Shown here: positions 12,099-22,857 of the stretch, piece by piece
Position numbering within the stretch: the first letter of the stretch is position 1
Layout: each line of letters opens with the position of its first letter
NCBI RefSeq assembly: GCF_032452875.1
Contig: NC_083878.1
Location: 37,277,878-37,341,877, forward strand
DNA length: 64,000 nucleotides
From: Bos javanicus
Lineage: Eukaryota > Chordata > Mammalia > Artiodactyla > Bovidae
Reading direction: 5' to 3'
The notes under the pieces: model-generated
Seen by the model: the letters and a program-made list of their open reading frames with translations, nothing else
Databases searched by the model: none
Told to the model about the DNA's origin: nothing
Program-made: the position numbers and the translations under genes

Positions 12099-12455
12099 AG
12101 GACTTGCCTGGTGGCTCAGTGGTAAAGAATCCGCCTGCCAACACAGGAGTCACAGGTTCAATCCCCAATTCAGGAAGATCCCACATACTGAGAAGCAACT
12201 AAGCCCCTACGCACCGCAGCTACTGAACCCGTGCTCTAGAGCACGGAGGCGCAACTACTGAGCCCACCTTCTGCAACTACTGAAGCCCTTGTGCCCTGGA
12301 GCTTGTGCTCTGCAACAAGAGGAGCCACGGCAAGGAGAAGCCTGAGCACTGCAACTAGAGTGTAGCCCCACCTCTCCACAACTAGAGAAAAGCCTGCGCA
12401 GCAACAAAGGACCCAGCACAGTCAAAAATAAATAAGTAATGTAAAAATCGCTCAA
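12099..12455 (+). repeat. CHR-type tRNA-derived SINE
   Basis: Starts GGACTTGCCTGGTGGCTCAG, contains a tRNA-like B-box (GGTTCAATCCCC), then tandem GCAACTACTGAGCCC-like phrases and an AAAAATAAATAAGTAAT tail. This is the cetartiodactyl CHR/SINE2 family, older than Bov-tA. Confidence 0.85.
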
Positions 12456-12459
12456 AAAT

Positions 12460-13534
12460 CTTAAGAGTGCAGCTGAGTCATATTGATTATAAAGGTGAAA
12501 TGTGTAAAATGCAGCAGAGTGTTAGAAAGTACCAAGCTTTACTATGTAGATTGGTCCTCTCGACTCTCTTTGCCCCGGTTCTTAGGAAGATGTCTACGGC
12601 CTCATATTTCTCTGCCACTCCTGCTATCAGAGTGAAGTATGAGTGTGGATGGCCAGTCATCACTGCCACCAGAAGGCTTAAGCCTCACTGATGGTGACTA
12701 GACCAAAACGAGGAATGATTCCATTTGAAGTACAGCGTTCAAATTCAACAGACAACCCTGTGTAGAGGATAAATGATTAATTAGCTAAGGGATGCTAGCC
12801 AAAAAATTGGGGCTTTATACATAAATTGAATCTGCTTAAAAGAAAGATAGAACAGACCAACCAAATCAACAGACTGACTGAATCTGGATCAGCTGGGAGC
12901 AGGCATATTGACTGTTAATATGAAAAATTATTTTGACAATTCTAAAAAAATCAGTGACAGTGGAGAGAGTGAATGTTGAAAGAACTGCTTAAATCCTAAT
13001 GTAATTAACAATATCAAAAAGGAAAGGCTAAAAGATAGTATAAAATTAAACCAAACATCTCTGGCAAATATGAGTTGATTGAACTTTCTCGTTAAGGTTA
13101 TATAATTTGGAAAATGGTGCTTATTTTTATTCTCTTTTTTTTCTAATAATTAAACGCTGAAATAGAAACATGGATTGGAGTATGTAGAAGTCTATTTAGA
13201 AGAAGAAATAGCTGGTAAAGTGTGGCTTTCTGCATAAATTTGCTTTATGTAATTTCTAGTTAAAGCAAATATAAAGATTTGAAACTACAAACAGACTAGA
13301 GTAATTTGATTCATCCATTCATTCAATTGCATTAAAATGAAAAACTGAACAACTTGACATTTTATGTAATGAGTCAAACATATTAAACTTATATTCTTTT
13401 GCACCTAATTTTCTCCTTGTCTGGGATTGGCCAATACCAAGACCGATGCTTCATCCTAAAATATGGTGAAAGAAAGACTTTGATGAGTCTTCCTAGATAG
13501 CACAGACATGACAAGGATAGCAGTTTGGTGATGA
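12460..13534. other. Intergenic DNA, nothing recognised
   Basis: AT-rich, no family-like frame. The 12,467-12,691 frame and its antisense partner are chance. Confidence 0.5.
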
Positions 13535-13740
13535 TTGCTAATTTATTGAATGTGCAATGTGTGGCAGGCACTGTATTAAGTGCCTCACATGCTTACTCTC
13601 AGTAATCATCACCCCTACTTTACAGATGAGGAAACAGAGGCACAAAGATACACGTTTAAATCACTTGTTCAGAGTCACACGTTTAGTCAAAGGCAGAGAT
13701 GGGATTTGAAGCAGGCACTCTGTTAGCAGCTCCAACATCC
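13535..13740 (+). repeat. MIR SINE
   Basis: ATTTATTGAATGTGCAATGTG, GCACTGTATTAAGTGCC, CTTTACAGATGAGGAAACAG and AGAGATGGGATTTGAA appear in the MIR order. Confidence 0.88.
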
Positions 13741-13792
13741 CACTGACTTCTGAGCTGTATCAAAAGGAGGGCTGGGATGAATAAACCTGGGA

Positions 13793-13806
13793 GTTGCCAT
13801 AGCAAC
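13793..13806. promoter_or_regulatory. Perfect palindromic RFX X-box
   Basis: GTTGCCATAGCAAC fits GTNRCC-N2-RGYAAC exactly, with symmetrical half-sites. It lies just downstream of a MIR element, about 22 kb upstream of EML6, in sequence not assigned to a ruminant repeat. Occupancy is unknown. Confidence 0.5.
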
Positions 13807-14120
13807 CAAAGAAAGGAAGCTGAAGAGTTATTGACATAAACTCAATAAATAATCTGCTACTCGAGTCTTCTTTCTACTCACATCCCTTTATTTTTCTATT
13901 GCTACTTTGATAAAGCAAACAAGCTATCCAAACAGTCTACCCTTTAAACTGACAGGAGACTAGAAAAATCTAGTCCTGTAGATATCATTTATTTGCACTT
14001 TTTTTTCCCCTTGTAGGTCAGTAAGGAAACAAATTCTGTATTTTCCATTTAATTCAAACAGCCGGGTTGGTCTCTCTGGACACAAGAAAGCGCTCTGCTT
14101 TAAAGACACAGTCCTATGTC

Positions 14121-14132
14121 GCCATCTAGAGG
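14121..14132 (+). promoter_or_regulatory. CTCF-core-like site
   Basis: GCCATCTAGAGG matches the CTCF core GCCMYCTRSTGG with one mismatch (A for T at position 10). It lies in non-repeat sequence about 320 bp from the X-box. Chance matches at this level are common. Confidence 0.25.
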
Positions 14133-14139
14133 AAGAAAT

Positions 14140-14867
14140 ATAAAAATCTTCTTTGTCTTGGGCTGACAATTTTTAGCAGTTTTATGATTCAAAGATTATT
14201 TATTATGTACAGAGATAAAAGCAGAATTTAAAAAACAAAAATTTTACTGCACTTTGAGTGAAATATTTCAAGATTATCTACAAACCAGACTATGGTTTTA
14301 GAGAGAAAGCATATTATGGAAACTTGATTCTTGGATTTTTTAAGGAAAACTGGGGTTTTCATCAAGTTTTAATATATTGAACTATTTTTTTTCATAAAAT
14401 ATACCTGTGAGCATGGTCCTCTCTTTATAAAGGCTTATATTAAAGATGAAGAGACAAACTGCATCTCTTTCTAAGGTACTTCTGTGGGCATGGCACCAAC
14501 ACAAATTTAGAACATACCTGAGCTTTTTGCTGGCAGGTCCCGGTGGATCTCACTCACTGTCCCTCCCCTGCAACCAGAGAAGTTTCTGGCCCAATTTGTG
14601 GGCTGTCAGTAAACACCTGTCAAGTGAATCTTTTCCTTCTTGTGTTCTATAGCTAATCAACTGCTGCTGTATACCTGTACAGATAACCTAGAATAAACCA
14701 AAAATGCTGGTAACGGCCAAGCAGTGAGTGAAATGAGATTTCTCAAAGGTAAGTCAGCCTCCAGGCTCACTTTTTTTTCTTAAAAAAAGAAACACCCTTT
14801 GTTTTCATAGAGCCTAAAATTCTGGTATGAACTACTCACCTTTTTGAGTGATACCCTTCAACAATAG
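14140..14867. other. Intergenic DNA, nothing recognised
   Basis: AT-rich. The 68-codon frame at 14,446-14,652 has no family likeness. Confidence 0.5.
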
Positions 14868-15090
14868 GGCTTCTCAAGGTGGTACCATGATAAAGAATTC
14901 TCCTGCCAATCCAGGAAGCAAAGGAGACACGGGTTTGATTCCTGGGTTGGTAAGATCCCCTGGAGGAGGGAATGGAAATCCATTCCTATATTCTTGCCTG
15001 GAAAATTACATGGACAGAGGAACCTGGTGGGCTGCAGTCCATGGGGTCCCAAAAAGGGTTGGACACAGCCGAGCAGATGCACACACACCC
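14868..15090 (+). repeat. Bov-tA SINE
   Basis: GGGCTTCTCAAGGTGGTACC head, GGGTTTGATTCCTGGG B-box region and the ACAGAGGAACCTGGTGGGCT body, ending in a CA-rich tail near 15,080. Confidence 0.88.
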
Positions 15091-15095
15091 CCCCA

Positions 15096-15546
15096 CCAGA
15101 CCTACAGAAAGAGAAACTCAGGGGCTTATCCTGTTGAAAGTTCATACTTCATAGGCAAATGAACATCTTAAGTGCTATTAACTCTATAAATTTGGCTACG
15201 TCAAGGACAACCCTCAGTACAACAGAGGCTGGTGAAAGGTGACTGGTTGAGATATGGGAAGAAAATATTAGAATTTCTATTGATGGCACCTTTAAAATGC
15301 CATCTTTCTTTGTTTTTCATGGTTTATAAGGTACATAATTTATTACTACAGTAGGATATGTACATAAAAATTGCAATATTTATTCAAATTTTTTTCCTAA
15401 TAAAGTTGAAGACCACTGGTAAAAACATGACTTTGGAGTCTAGCTCAAGGAAGGAGTCCAAATCTGTCCATAACTGGCAGTGGGAAACTGGACAAATTTT
15501 TTAACCTCTTAAAATCTTTATTTCTTTTTCATAAAAGAGGATAAGT
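15096..15546. other. Intergenic DNA, nothing recognised
   Basis: No frame or repeat identified. Confidence 0.5.
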
Positions 15547-15556
15547 AATATTACTT

Positions 15557-16193
15557 CATGGGAAATAGATGGGGAAACAGTGGAAACAGTGTCCGACTTT
15601 ATTTTTTGGGCTCCAAAGTTACTGCAGATGGTGATTGCAGCCATGAAATTAAAAGACGCTTACTCCTTGGAAGAAAAGTTATGACCAACCTAGATAGCTT
15701 ATTGAAAAGCAGAGACATTACTTTGCCAACAGAGGTTCGTCTAGTCAAGGCTATGGTTTTTCCAGTGGTCATGTATGGATGTAAGAGTTAGACTGTGAAG
15801 AAAGCTGAGTGCCGAAGAATTGATGCTTTTGAACTGTGGTGTTGGAAAAGACTCTTGAGAGTCCCTTGGACTGCAAGGAGATCCAACCAGTCCATTCTAA
15901 AGGAGATCAGCCCTGGGTGTTCTTTGGAAGGAATGATGCTAAAGCTGAAACTCCAGTACTTTGGCCACCTCATGCGAAGAGTTGACTCATTGGAAAAGAC
16001 CCTGATGCTGGGAAGGATTGGGGGCAGGAGGAGAAGGGGACGACAGAGGATGAGATGGCTGGATAACATCACCGACTCGATGGACGTGAGTTTGAGTGAA
16101 CTCCAGGAGTTGGTGATGGACAGGGAGGCCTGGCATGCTGCGATTCATGGGGTTGCAAAGAGTTGGACATGACTGAGCAATTGAACTGAACGG
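15557..16193 (+). repeat. BovB LINE 3' end (5' truncated)
   Basis: About 640 bp of the 3' end of a BovB RTE element in plus orientation. It encodes the C-terminal part of the BovB reading frame in two frames, with WTARRSNQSILKEISPGCSL and MDREAWHAAIHGV among the readable text; a stop at 15,789-15,791 breaks it. The 3' tail TTGAACTGAACGG precedes a 10-bp target-site duplication AATATTACTT (15,547-15,556 and 16,194-16,203). It forms an inverted pair with the next BovB copy. Confidence 0.93.
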
Positions 16194-16456
16194 AATATTA
16201 CTTTTGCAACATTGTGGTGGAAATTGAATGAGTTGTCTGTATAGTGTTCAGCCCTGGGCCCAAAAAATCTTAAGTTCGATAAATACAGTCAACTTCATGG
16301 GTATGTGACTTGTGCTGTCACATGGGCCCCCCTCAGAAGGTGGCTGAGTTTGCTTTAATGCTCCGCTGTCTCTGTCTTAAGATCTTAACAATTTTTGGAT
16401 AAGGATGTTGCATTTTTCATTTGGCCCTGGATCATGCAAATTAGCCAATCTTCAGG

Positions 16457-18040
16457 TCAGTTCAGTTCAGTTCAGTCACTCAGTCATGTCTGACTCTTTT
16501 TGACCCCATGAATCACAGCACACCAGGCCTCCCTGTCCATCACCATCTCCTGGAGTTCACTCAAACTCACGTCCATCGAGTCGGTGATGCCATCCAGCCA
16601 TCTCATCCTCTGTCGTCCCCTTCTCCTCCTGCCCACAATCCCTCCCAGCATCAAGGTCTTTTCCAATGAGTCAACTCTTCACATGAGGTGGCCAAAGTAC
16701 TGGAGTTTCAGCTTTAGCATCATTCCTTCCAAAGAACACCCAGGGCTGATCTCCTTTAGAATGGACTGGTTGGATCTCCTTGCAGTCCAAGGGACTCTCA
16801 AGAGTCTTTTCCAACACCACAGTTCAAAAGCATCAATTCTTCGGCACTCAGCATTCTTCACAGTCTAACTCTTACATCCATACATGACCACTGGAAAAAC
16901 CATAGCCTTGACCAGAGGGACCTTTGTTGGCAAAGTAATGTCTCTGCTTTTCAATATGCTATCTAGGTTGGTCATAACTTTTCTTCCAAGGAGTAAGCGT
17001 CTTTTAATTTCATGGCTGCAATCACCATCTGCAGTGATTGTGGACCCCCCCAAAATAAAGTCTGACACTGTTTCTACTGTTTCCCCATCTATTTCCCATA
17101 AAGTGATGGGACCAGATGCCATGATCTTCATTTTCTGAATGTTGAGCTTTAAGCCAACTTTTTCACTCTCCTCTTTCACTTTTATCAAGAAGTTTTTGAG
17201 TTCCTCTTCACTTTCTGCCATAAGGGTGGTGTCATCTGCATATCTGAGGTCATTGATATTTCTTCTGGCAATCTTGATTCCAGCTTGTGCTTCTTCCAGC
17301 CAGGCGTTTTCATGATGTACTCTGCATATAAGTTAAATAACTAGGGTGACAGTATACAGCCTTGACGTACTCCTTTTCCTATTTGGAACCAGTCTGTTGC
17401 TACATGTCCAGTTCTAAGTGTTGCTTCCTGACCTGCATATAGGTTTCTCAAGAGGCAGGTCAGGTGGTCTGGTATTCCCATCTCTTTCAGAATTTTCCAC
17501 AGTTTATTGTGATCCACACAGTCAAAAGCTTTGGCATAGTCAATAAAGCAGAAATAGATGTTTTTCTGGAACTCTCTTTTTCGATGATCCAGTGGATGTT
17601 GGCAATTTGATCTCTGGTTCCTCTGCCTTTTCTAAAACCAGCTTGAACATCTGGAAGTTCATGGTTCACGTATTGTTGAAGCCTGGCTTGGAGAATTTTG
17701 AGCATTACTTTACTAGCATGTGAGATGAGTGCAATTGTATGGTAGTTTGAGCATTCTTTGGCATTGCCTTTCTTTGGGATTGGAATGAAAACTGACCTTT
17801 TCCAGTCCTGTGGCTACTCCTGAGTTTCCAAACTGCTGGCATATTGAGTGCAGCACTTTCACAGCATCATCTTTCAGGATTTGAAAGAGCTCAACTGGAA
17901 TTCCATCACCTCTACTAGCTTTGTTCGTAGTGATGCTTTCTAAGGCCCACTTGACTTCACATTCCAGGATGTCTGGCTGTAGGTGAGTGATCACACCTTC
18001 GTGATTATCGTGGTCGTGAAGATCTTTTTTGTACAGTAAA
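16457..18040 (-). repeat. BovB LINE 3' half, minus orientation
   Basis: About 1.6 kb of BovB ending at the left in (CAGTT)n tail units. It encodes, in several frames broken by indels and stops, reverse-transcriptase C-terminal sequence (QAGFRKGRGTRDQIANIHW at about 17,590-17,650, then the MAESEEELKNFLIKVKEESE region near 17,160-17,221) and the C-terminal tail. The expected YADD region falls near 17,240, in a stretch whose frame is open only in pieces. The endonuclease half is missing. Its first 640 bp pair with the plus-strand copy at 15,557-16,193. Confidence 0.92.
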
Positions 18041-18242
18041 GGGTAATTCTTGCTGTCAGTCGAGCTAAATTTGCCATCCATGCTTTCTTAGTTGAGTTAT
18101 AAAGTTTCCCACTTCAGTCCACATCACCATTTAAAACTTCTTTAGGTCATCAAGGATTCTCCCTGGGGGATGAGCAGTCTTTTTGCTTTTTAAAATATTT
18201 TTCTTAAGATATAAGACACAAACATGAAACTCAACATTTAAA

Positions 18243-18511
18243 CAATCATTGGTTGCATTGGGTCTTGGTTGCTGCTGCAGACTCTCTCTAGTTGTGGCAG
18301 CAGGGACTGCTCTCTCGTTGTGGTGTGCAGGTTTCTCTCTGTGGTGGCTTCTCTTGCTGCAGCGCATGGGCTCTAGGCTGCAGGCTCAGTAATTATGGAG
18401 CACGGGCTTAGTGGCCCTGCAGCATGTGGAATCTTCCTGGACCAGGGGTCGACCTCATGTCCCCTGTACTGGCAGGCAGATACTTAACCACTGGACCACC
18501 AGGGCAGTCCA
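18243..18511 (-). repeat. CHR-type SINE inserted in old L1
   Basis: Minus-strand reading starts at the tRNA-like head (right end CCACCAGGGCAGTCC). A 16-bp target-site duplication with one mismatch (AAACTCAACATTTAAA / AAACTTAACATTTAAA) lies at 18,227-18,242 and 18,512-18,527, so the insertion is well bounded. The flanks resemble antisense L1M. Confidence 0.88.
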
Positions 18512-18784
18512 AAACTTAACATTTAAAAGTATACAATTCTGTTGTTTTAGCCCCCTTTCCCTAGTTTCATTGGGATATAATTGACAACATTGATTTAAGT
18601 CGAATCATGAGGTTAGCTTGGTCTTTTTAAAGAGCTCTAGATTGCGAGCGAATAGGACAGATTCTCTCTAGCTTTCCCCACTTTTGAAGTAGGATCTCAA
18701 GAGATGATGTGTAGCTGGACTGTACTACTTCCCTGAAATGCGTTTTACCGATAACAGACTAGTGCTTTTAATTAACCCTAACGT

Positions 18785-18930
18785 CTTAGAGGTGGAAGAG
18801 GCCCTACAGATTGTTTAATTGAACACCTTCCTCTTACAGTTGAGTAAAGCGAGACCTGAAGAAACTGAGTGCCTGTTCAGGGCCCTACAGGAAGTGGTCA
18901 GGGCTGGAATCCAGGTCTTGTTTTTAATCC
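18785..18930 (+). repeat. MIR-like fragment
   Basis: AGAGGTGGAAGAGGCCCTAC followed by ACAGTTGAGTAAAGCGAGAC and GGGCTGGAATCCAGGTC has the MIR core and tail order, diverged. Confidence 0.5.
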
Positions 18931-19559
18931 ATATGCCCTGGCTTGGTAATTCTGTCCTCTATTCAGATTGCTCACCTTTCCTCCATGGAATCAAACCTTT
19001 GCTAATGCGGAAGATTAGGTATTGTGATATTAGAAACAGGGTTCATAAAAGTACATTTTTTTGGTCTCCTTTCCATTAGTAAAATGTTTTCAGAAACTCA
19101 GAATTTCAGGGGTCAGAATATTTGTATTATAAATATTTCTCTAACTTTGCTCACTCTAGGGCACTACTAATTGATTCTTAGGGCTTTGTGTCACCATTCA
19201 TTTGATGACATTACAGTGCCTTCTGTGTATAATTTTGAACTTACCATAGTCTATTATGGTCGTGATTTAATGAACTTGTGGCATATTATTTAGCTCATTA
19301 AAAGTGTTGCATTTAAGCAATGTTGATGCTTTTAAGACTGTGGACAATTATTAGTTTGATGCAGCATCAGTTCCAATATTTTCTACATCTTTTTCAGAAA
19401 ACTTTGGTTCAGAGAACGAACACCAATTTCTTGGAGAAGCAGCATTTAAACACAGCAATAGTAATTCAGGCAATCACATAGGCACATGCGTAGTTAAGTC
19501 AAAATCTTATTTTAAATTCTTTTGGAGCCTTCCTTGGGAGGAATTAACATTATTAACAA
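18931..19559. other. AT-rich intergenic DNA, nothing recognised
   Basis: No frame or repeat identified. Confidence 0.5.
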
Positions 19560-19595
19560 TAATAAATATTTTGAGTATTTACCATGTACTAGGCA

Positions 19596-19719
19596 TGGCA
19601 ACCCACTCCAGTGTTCTTGCTTGGAGAGTCCCAGGGACGTGGGAGCCTGGTGGGCTGCCGTCTATGGGGTCGCACAGAGTCAGACACGACTGAAGCGACT
19701 TAGCAGCTGCAGGCATATA
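19596..19719 (+). repeat. Bov-A monomer SINE
   Basis: About 124 bp with the single body GGCAACCCACTCCAGTGTTC and end ACTGAAGCGACTTAGCAGC. Target-site duplication ACTAGGCA at 19,588-19,595 and 19,720-19,727. Confidence 0.85.
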
Positions 19720-19734
19720 ACTAGGCATTCTAAA

Positions 19735-19945
19735 GGACTTCCCCCTGGTGGCTCAGATGGTAAAATGTCTGCCTACAATGCGGGAGACCCAGGTTTGATC
19801 CCTGGGTTGGGAAGATCCTCTGGAGAAGGAAATGGCAACCCACTCCAGTATTCTTGCCTGGAAAATCCCATGGGCGGAGGAGTGTGGTAGTCTACAGTCC
19901 ATGGAGTCCTAAAGAGTCAGACACAACTGAGCGACTTCACTTTTC
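19735..19945 (+). repeat. Bov-tA SINE
   Basis: tRNA-like head CCCCTGGTGGCTCAGATGG, Bov body and ACAACTGAGCGACTTCAC tail. Target-site duplication AGGCATTCTAAA / AGGCAATCTAAA at 19,723-19,734 and 19,946-19,957, overlapping that of the neighbouring Bov-A. Confidence 0.88.
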
Positions 19946-20208
19946 AGGCAATCTAAACACTTTACAACTTTACATATATTATCTCATCCATATCACATTT
20001 ATGAAGTGGTGATTATTTTTATCTCCATTTTATGGATGAAGAAACCAGGATGTTAGGAGATAAATAATGTGCCCAGGGTCACATATCTAGATGACAGAGG
20101 AGGATGTGATTGCAAGCATCTGACTCCAGAGCCTGTATCCCCATCTATCACCATGTACTTCCTACTTCTCACTGGAGAAAAGACCAAATCAAGATTTTAC
20201 TTGACCTG

Positions 20209-20402
20209 GTCTTCCCTGGTGGCTCAGATGGTAAAGAACCTGCCTGCAATGCAGAAAACCCAGGTTCAATCCCTGGGTCGGGAAAATCCCCTGGAGAAAG
20301 GAAAGGCAATCCATTCCAGTATTCTTGCCTGGGGAATCCCATGGACTGGCAGGCTACAGTCCATGGGGTCACAAACAGCTGGACAAGTCGAGCGATTAAC
20401 AG
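20209..20402 (+). repeat. Bov-tA SINE
   Basis: GTCTTCCCTGGTGGCTCAGA head through GAGCGATTAAC tail. Frames of about 100 codons across it in three phases are products of the repeat. Confidence 0.9.
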
Positions 20403-20409
20403 TAAACAA

Positions 20410-20700
20410 TATCAAACTATAAAACAGTAGAGAGAATAGTATAGGGAACCTACTTGTAGCCATTATGCAACTTTAGTAATTATCAGCTCCGAGCAAATCT
20501 AATTTTATCTCCCATATTCTCCAAATCATTTTTAAACAAATTCAGACCTCAAAACTTTTCATACATAAATATTTCAGCATATAATTCTAAAAGATAAGGA
20601 TTCTTTTAAAAAAGCTGAATCACAGTGTCATTATAACACTTGAAAATTCTAACACCTTAAAATAATCAAATATTAAGTGAATATTCACGTTTTCATGGTT
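20410..20700 (-). repeat. Old L1/L1M-like fragment
   Basis: AGAGAGAATAGTATAGGGAAC, ATTATGCAACTTTAGTAATT and CAAATTCAGACCTC match the antisense 3' text of old L1 copies, also seen at 28,080-28,800. Confidence 0.4.
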
Positions 20701-21419
20701 ATCTCAAAGTCGTTGTTTGTTTTTTAATGGTTTGTTCTCAAATAAACTCCATGAGATTGATAGTTTCCCCCTCGATCTGACATTTTTATTTCTTGTAATT
20801 TATTGGATTAAAAAAAAAAAAAACAAGTTTCCTTTGGAATTGTCCGAAGTCTGGATTTTGCTGATTGCATTTCTGTTGTATTATTTACTATGCTCCAATA
20901 TGATTACTGAATATATTTTAATTTTTTTAACTTTAGAATCTATCTTCAGAGATGCAGCCATTTTATTTTATATATTGTCCTTAAGTACATTCTTGGGAAT
21001 GTACAGTTGATCTGTGTTTTAAAATCAGTGGAATTTTAATGTGCACGTTTCTTATTTTGTTCGTTTCTTTTTCTTCCATATGATTTAGGACCCTTTTTAT
21101 TTCTTCTTACATAAACTGCCTGTTCTTATTTTTCCATAGAGTTAGGAGACATGTTTTTTACCAAAAGAAACTCATGTATTAGGGATATTTGTCCCTTCTC
21201 TGTGAAATTTATTACACATTTCCCCCCAATTAATTATTTTTCTTTTTACTTTCTTATGCTATTCTCTGCCATGCAAAAGATTTGGAGGGTAATTGAATAT
21301 ATCAGTTTTTGACCTTGTTACTTTTGGATTTTGCACCATAGTTAGAAATAATTTTCCAGCTTGTAGGTGAATTAACTCATGCTTTCTATCAGGGCTTGAT
21401 GATTTTATTTTTATATTTA
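20701..21419. other. AT-rich intergenic DNA, nothing firm
   Basis: T-rich text that may be antisense L1M ORF2. A 97-codon frame at 20,717-21,010 is hydrophobic because of T-richness and is not taken as a gene. Confidence 0.4.
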
Positions 21420-21579
21420 TAGTTGACTCTTGAAAGACAGGGGTTTGAACTGCCAGAGCCCACTTAAGTGCAGACTTTTTATTCAATGGTAAATATTAAG
21501 AACTACACAATTTCTGATTGCTTGACTCCAGGGGAACGGTGAATACAGAGGAACTGCATATACGGAAGACCAACTATAA
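21420..21579 (+). repeat. MER2/Tigger-like nonautonomous DNA transposon remnant
   Basis: Starts TAGTTGACTCTTGAAAGACA with GGGTTTGAACTGCC and ends ATACGGAAGACCAACTATAA. The inward phrases and TA boundaries fit the pogo/Tigger-derived family whose ends read TTGACCCTTGAACAAC. Confidence 0.6.
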
Positions 21580-21857
21580 ATTGTATGTGGGTTTCTTTTG
21601 ACTCAGAGATTTGTACACCTCTAACCCTTGTTGTTGTTGGGAGATCAACTCTATATTTCTGACCCACTTGAAGTTTATACATGTCAGGTGTAAGGAATGA
21701 ATCAAATTTTGTCTTCAGAGCAGATTTAAAAATTCAGGACCTTATAAAAATAACAAAGGGATGTGTTGAGAAGGCAGGCCCCACATTTTCTGGTGTAATC
21801 CAAGCAGAGAAGTCAAAGTCCACAGTGAGTTCCACTCTGCACCTCGAGCGCATTCTT

Positions 21858-22172
21858 TTTTTTTCAATATAATTTTATTTCTTTTTGGCTGCTCTGGGTT
21901 TTCGTTACTGCGTGGGTTTTCTCCATTTATGGTGATCAGGAGCTACTCTAGTTGCAGTGCACAGACTTCTCACGTTGCAGAGCACAGGCTCCAGCGTGCG
22001 TAGGCTTCAGTAGCTACAAGTCCCAGGCTCCAGAGCACAGGCTCAGTAGTTGTGGCGCTTGGGCTTAGTTGCTCCATAGCACGTAGAATCTTCCCAAACC
22101 AGAGATGGAACTCACGCCTCCTGCATTGGCAGGTGGATTCTTTACCACGGAGCCACCAGAGAAACCCCTCCA
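21858..22172 (-). repeat. CHR-type SINE
   Basis: Minus-strand tRNA-like head at right (GGAGCCACCAGAGAAACCCC side), with TTGCAGTGCACAGACTTCTC and GGCGCTTGGGCTTAG phrases. Target-site duplication AGCGCATTCTT / AGCTCATTCTT at 21,847-21,857 and 22,173-22,183. Confidence 0.87.
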
Positions 22173-22183
22173 AGCTCATTCTT

Positions 22184-22644
22184 ACTCTTGAAGAGCTGGT
22201 GCTGACATCTGGCCCTGAGTCTACTACAACAGTCCGTGCTCTGGTTCACTCATGGCTGCCTCTTCTCCCCAACCTCGCTGGTCACCCTCTTGCCCTAAAG
22301 GGCACTTTACCCCACCACCCCATGTTGGGAGCGTGGCTTCTTTGTTGCAGAGTCGTTCCCGAGTAGTTCTTTTTCTTCATATTTACAAATGCTGATGCTG
22401 AGTCCATGCTTAGTAGGGAATCTTTGTCAGTGTATCTTTGCAGAGGGCTTTGCCTCTTTCCTTTTCACTCTCACTAACCTGAAAAGTGGTTTGGCCTCTG
22501 CTTGGACCTTTAGAAATTTCTAACCTCAGGGCTTAACCCACGAGCATTCTCTGGGCAGGCTGTGTTCTCTCTGGTCAGTGGAGGGAAGGAAAGCTTCTAG
22601 TTTGCTACCATCTGTGAGAAGAGTCACTTCCTATAACAACAAAG
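22184..22644. other. Intergenic DNA, nothing recognised
   Basis: Higher GC than neighbours but no family-like frame. The 104-codon frame at 22,052-22,366 runs mostly through the CHR SINE. Confidence 0.5.
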
Positions 22645-22857
22645 TAGGTCGCTTCAGTCGTGTCCAACTCTTTTCGACCTGTGGACTGTAGCCCGCCAGG
22701 CTCCTCTGTCCATGGGATTTCCCAGGCAAGAATACTGGAGTGGGTTACTATTTTCTTCTCCAGGAGATCTTGCCAACCCAGGGATCCAACCTGTATCTCC
22801 TGTATTGGCAGGTGGATTTTTTTTTCCCCTTTTACCACTGAGCCACCAGGGAAGGCT
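22645..22857 (-). repeat. Bov-tA SINE
   Basis: GGTCGCTTCAGTCGTGTCCA tail at left and CCACTGAGCCACCAGGGAAG head at right, minus orientation. Confidence 0.9.

Larger units (their letters stand above)
19560..20145 (+). repeat. MIR split by two SINE insertions
   Basis: The left part (TTGAGTATTTACCATGTACT) and the right part (TATTATCTCATCCATATC, CCATTTTATGGATGAAGAAA, GGTCACATATCTAG) are one MIR. It was cut at adjacent positions by a Bov-A monomer and a Bov-tA. Confidence 0.8.
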
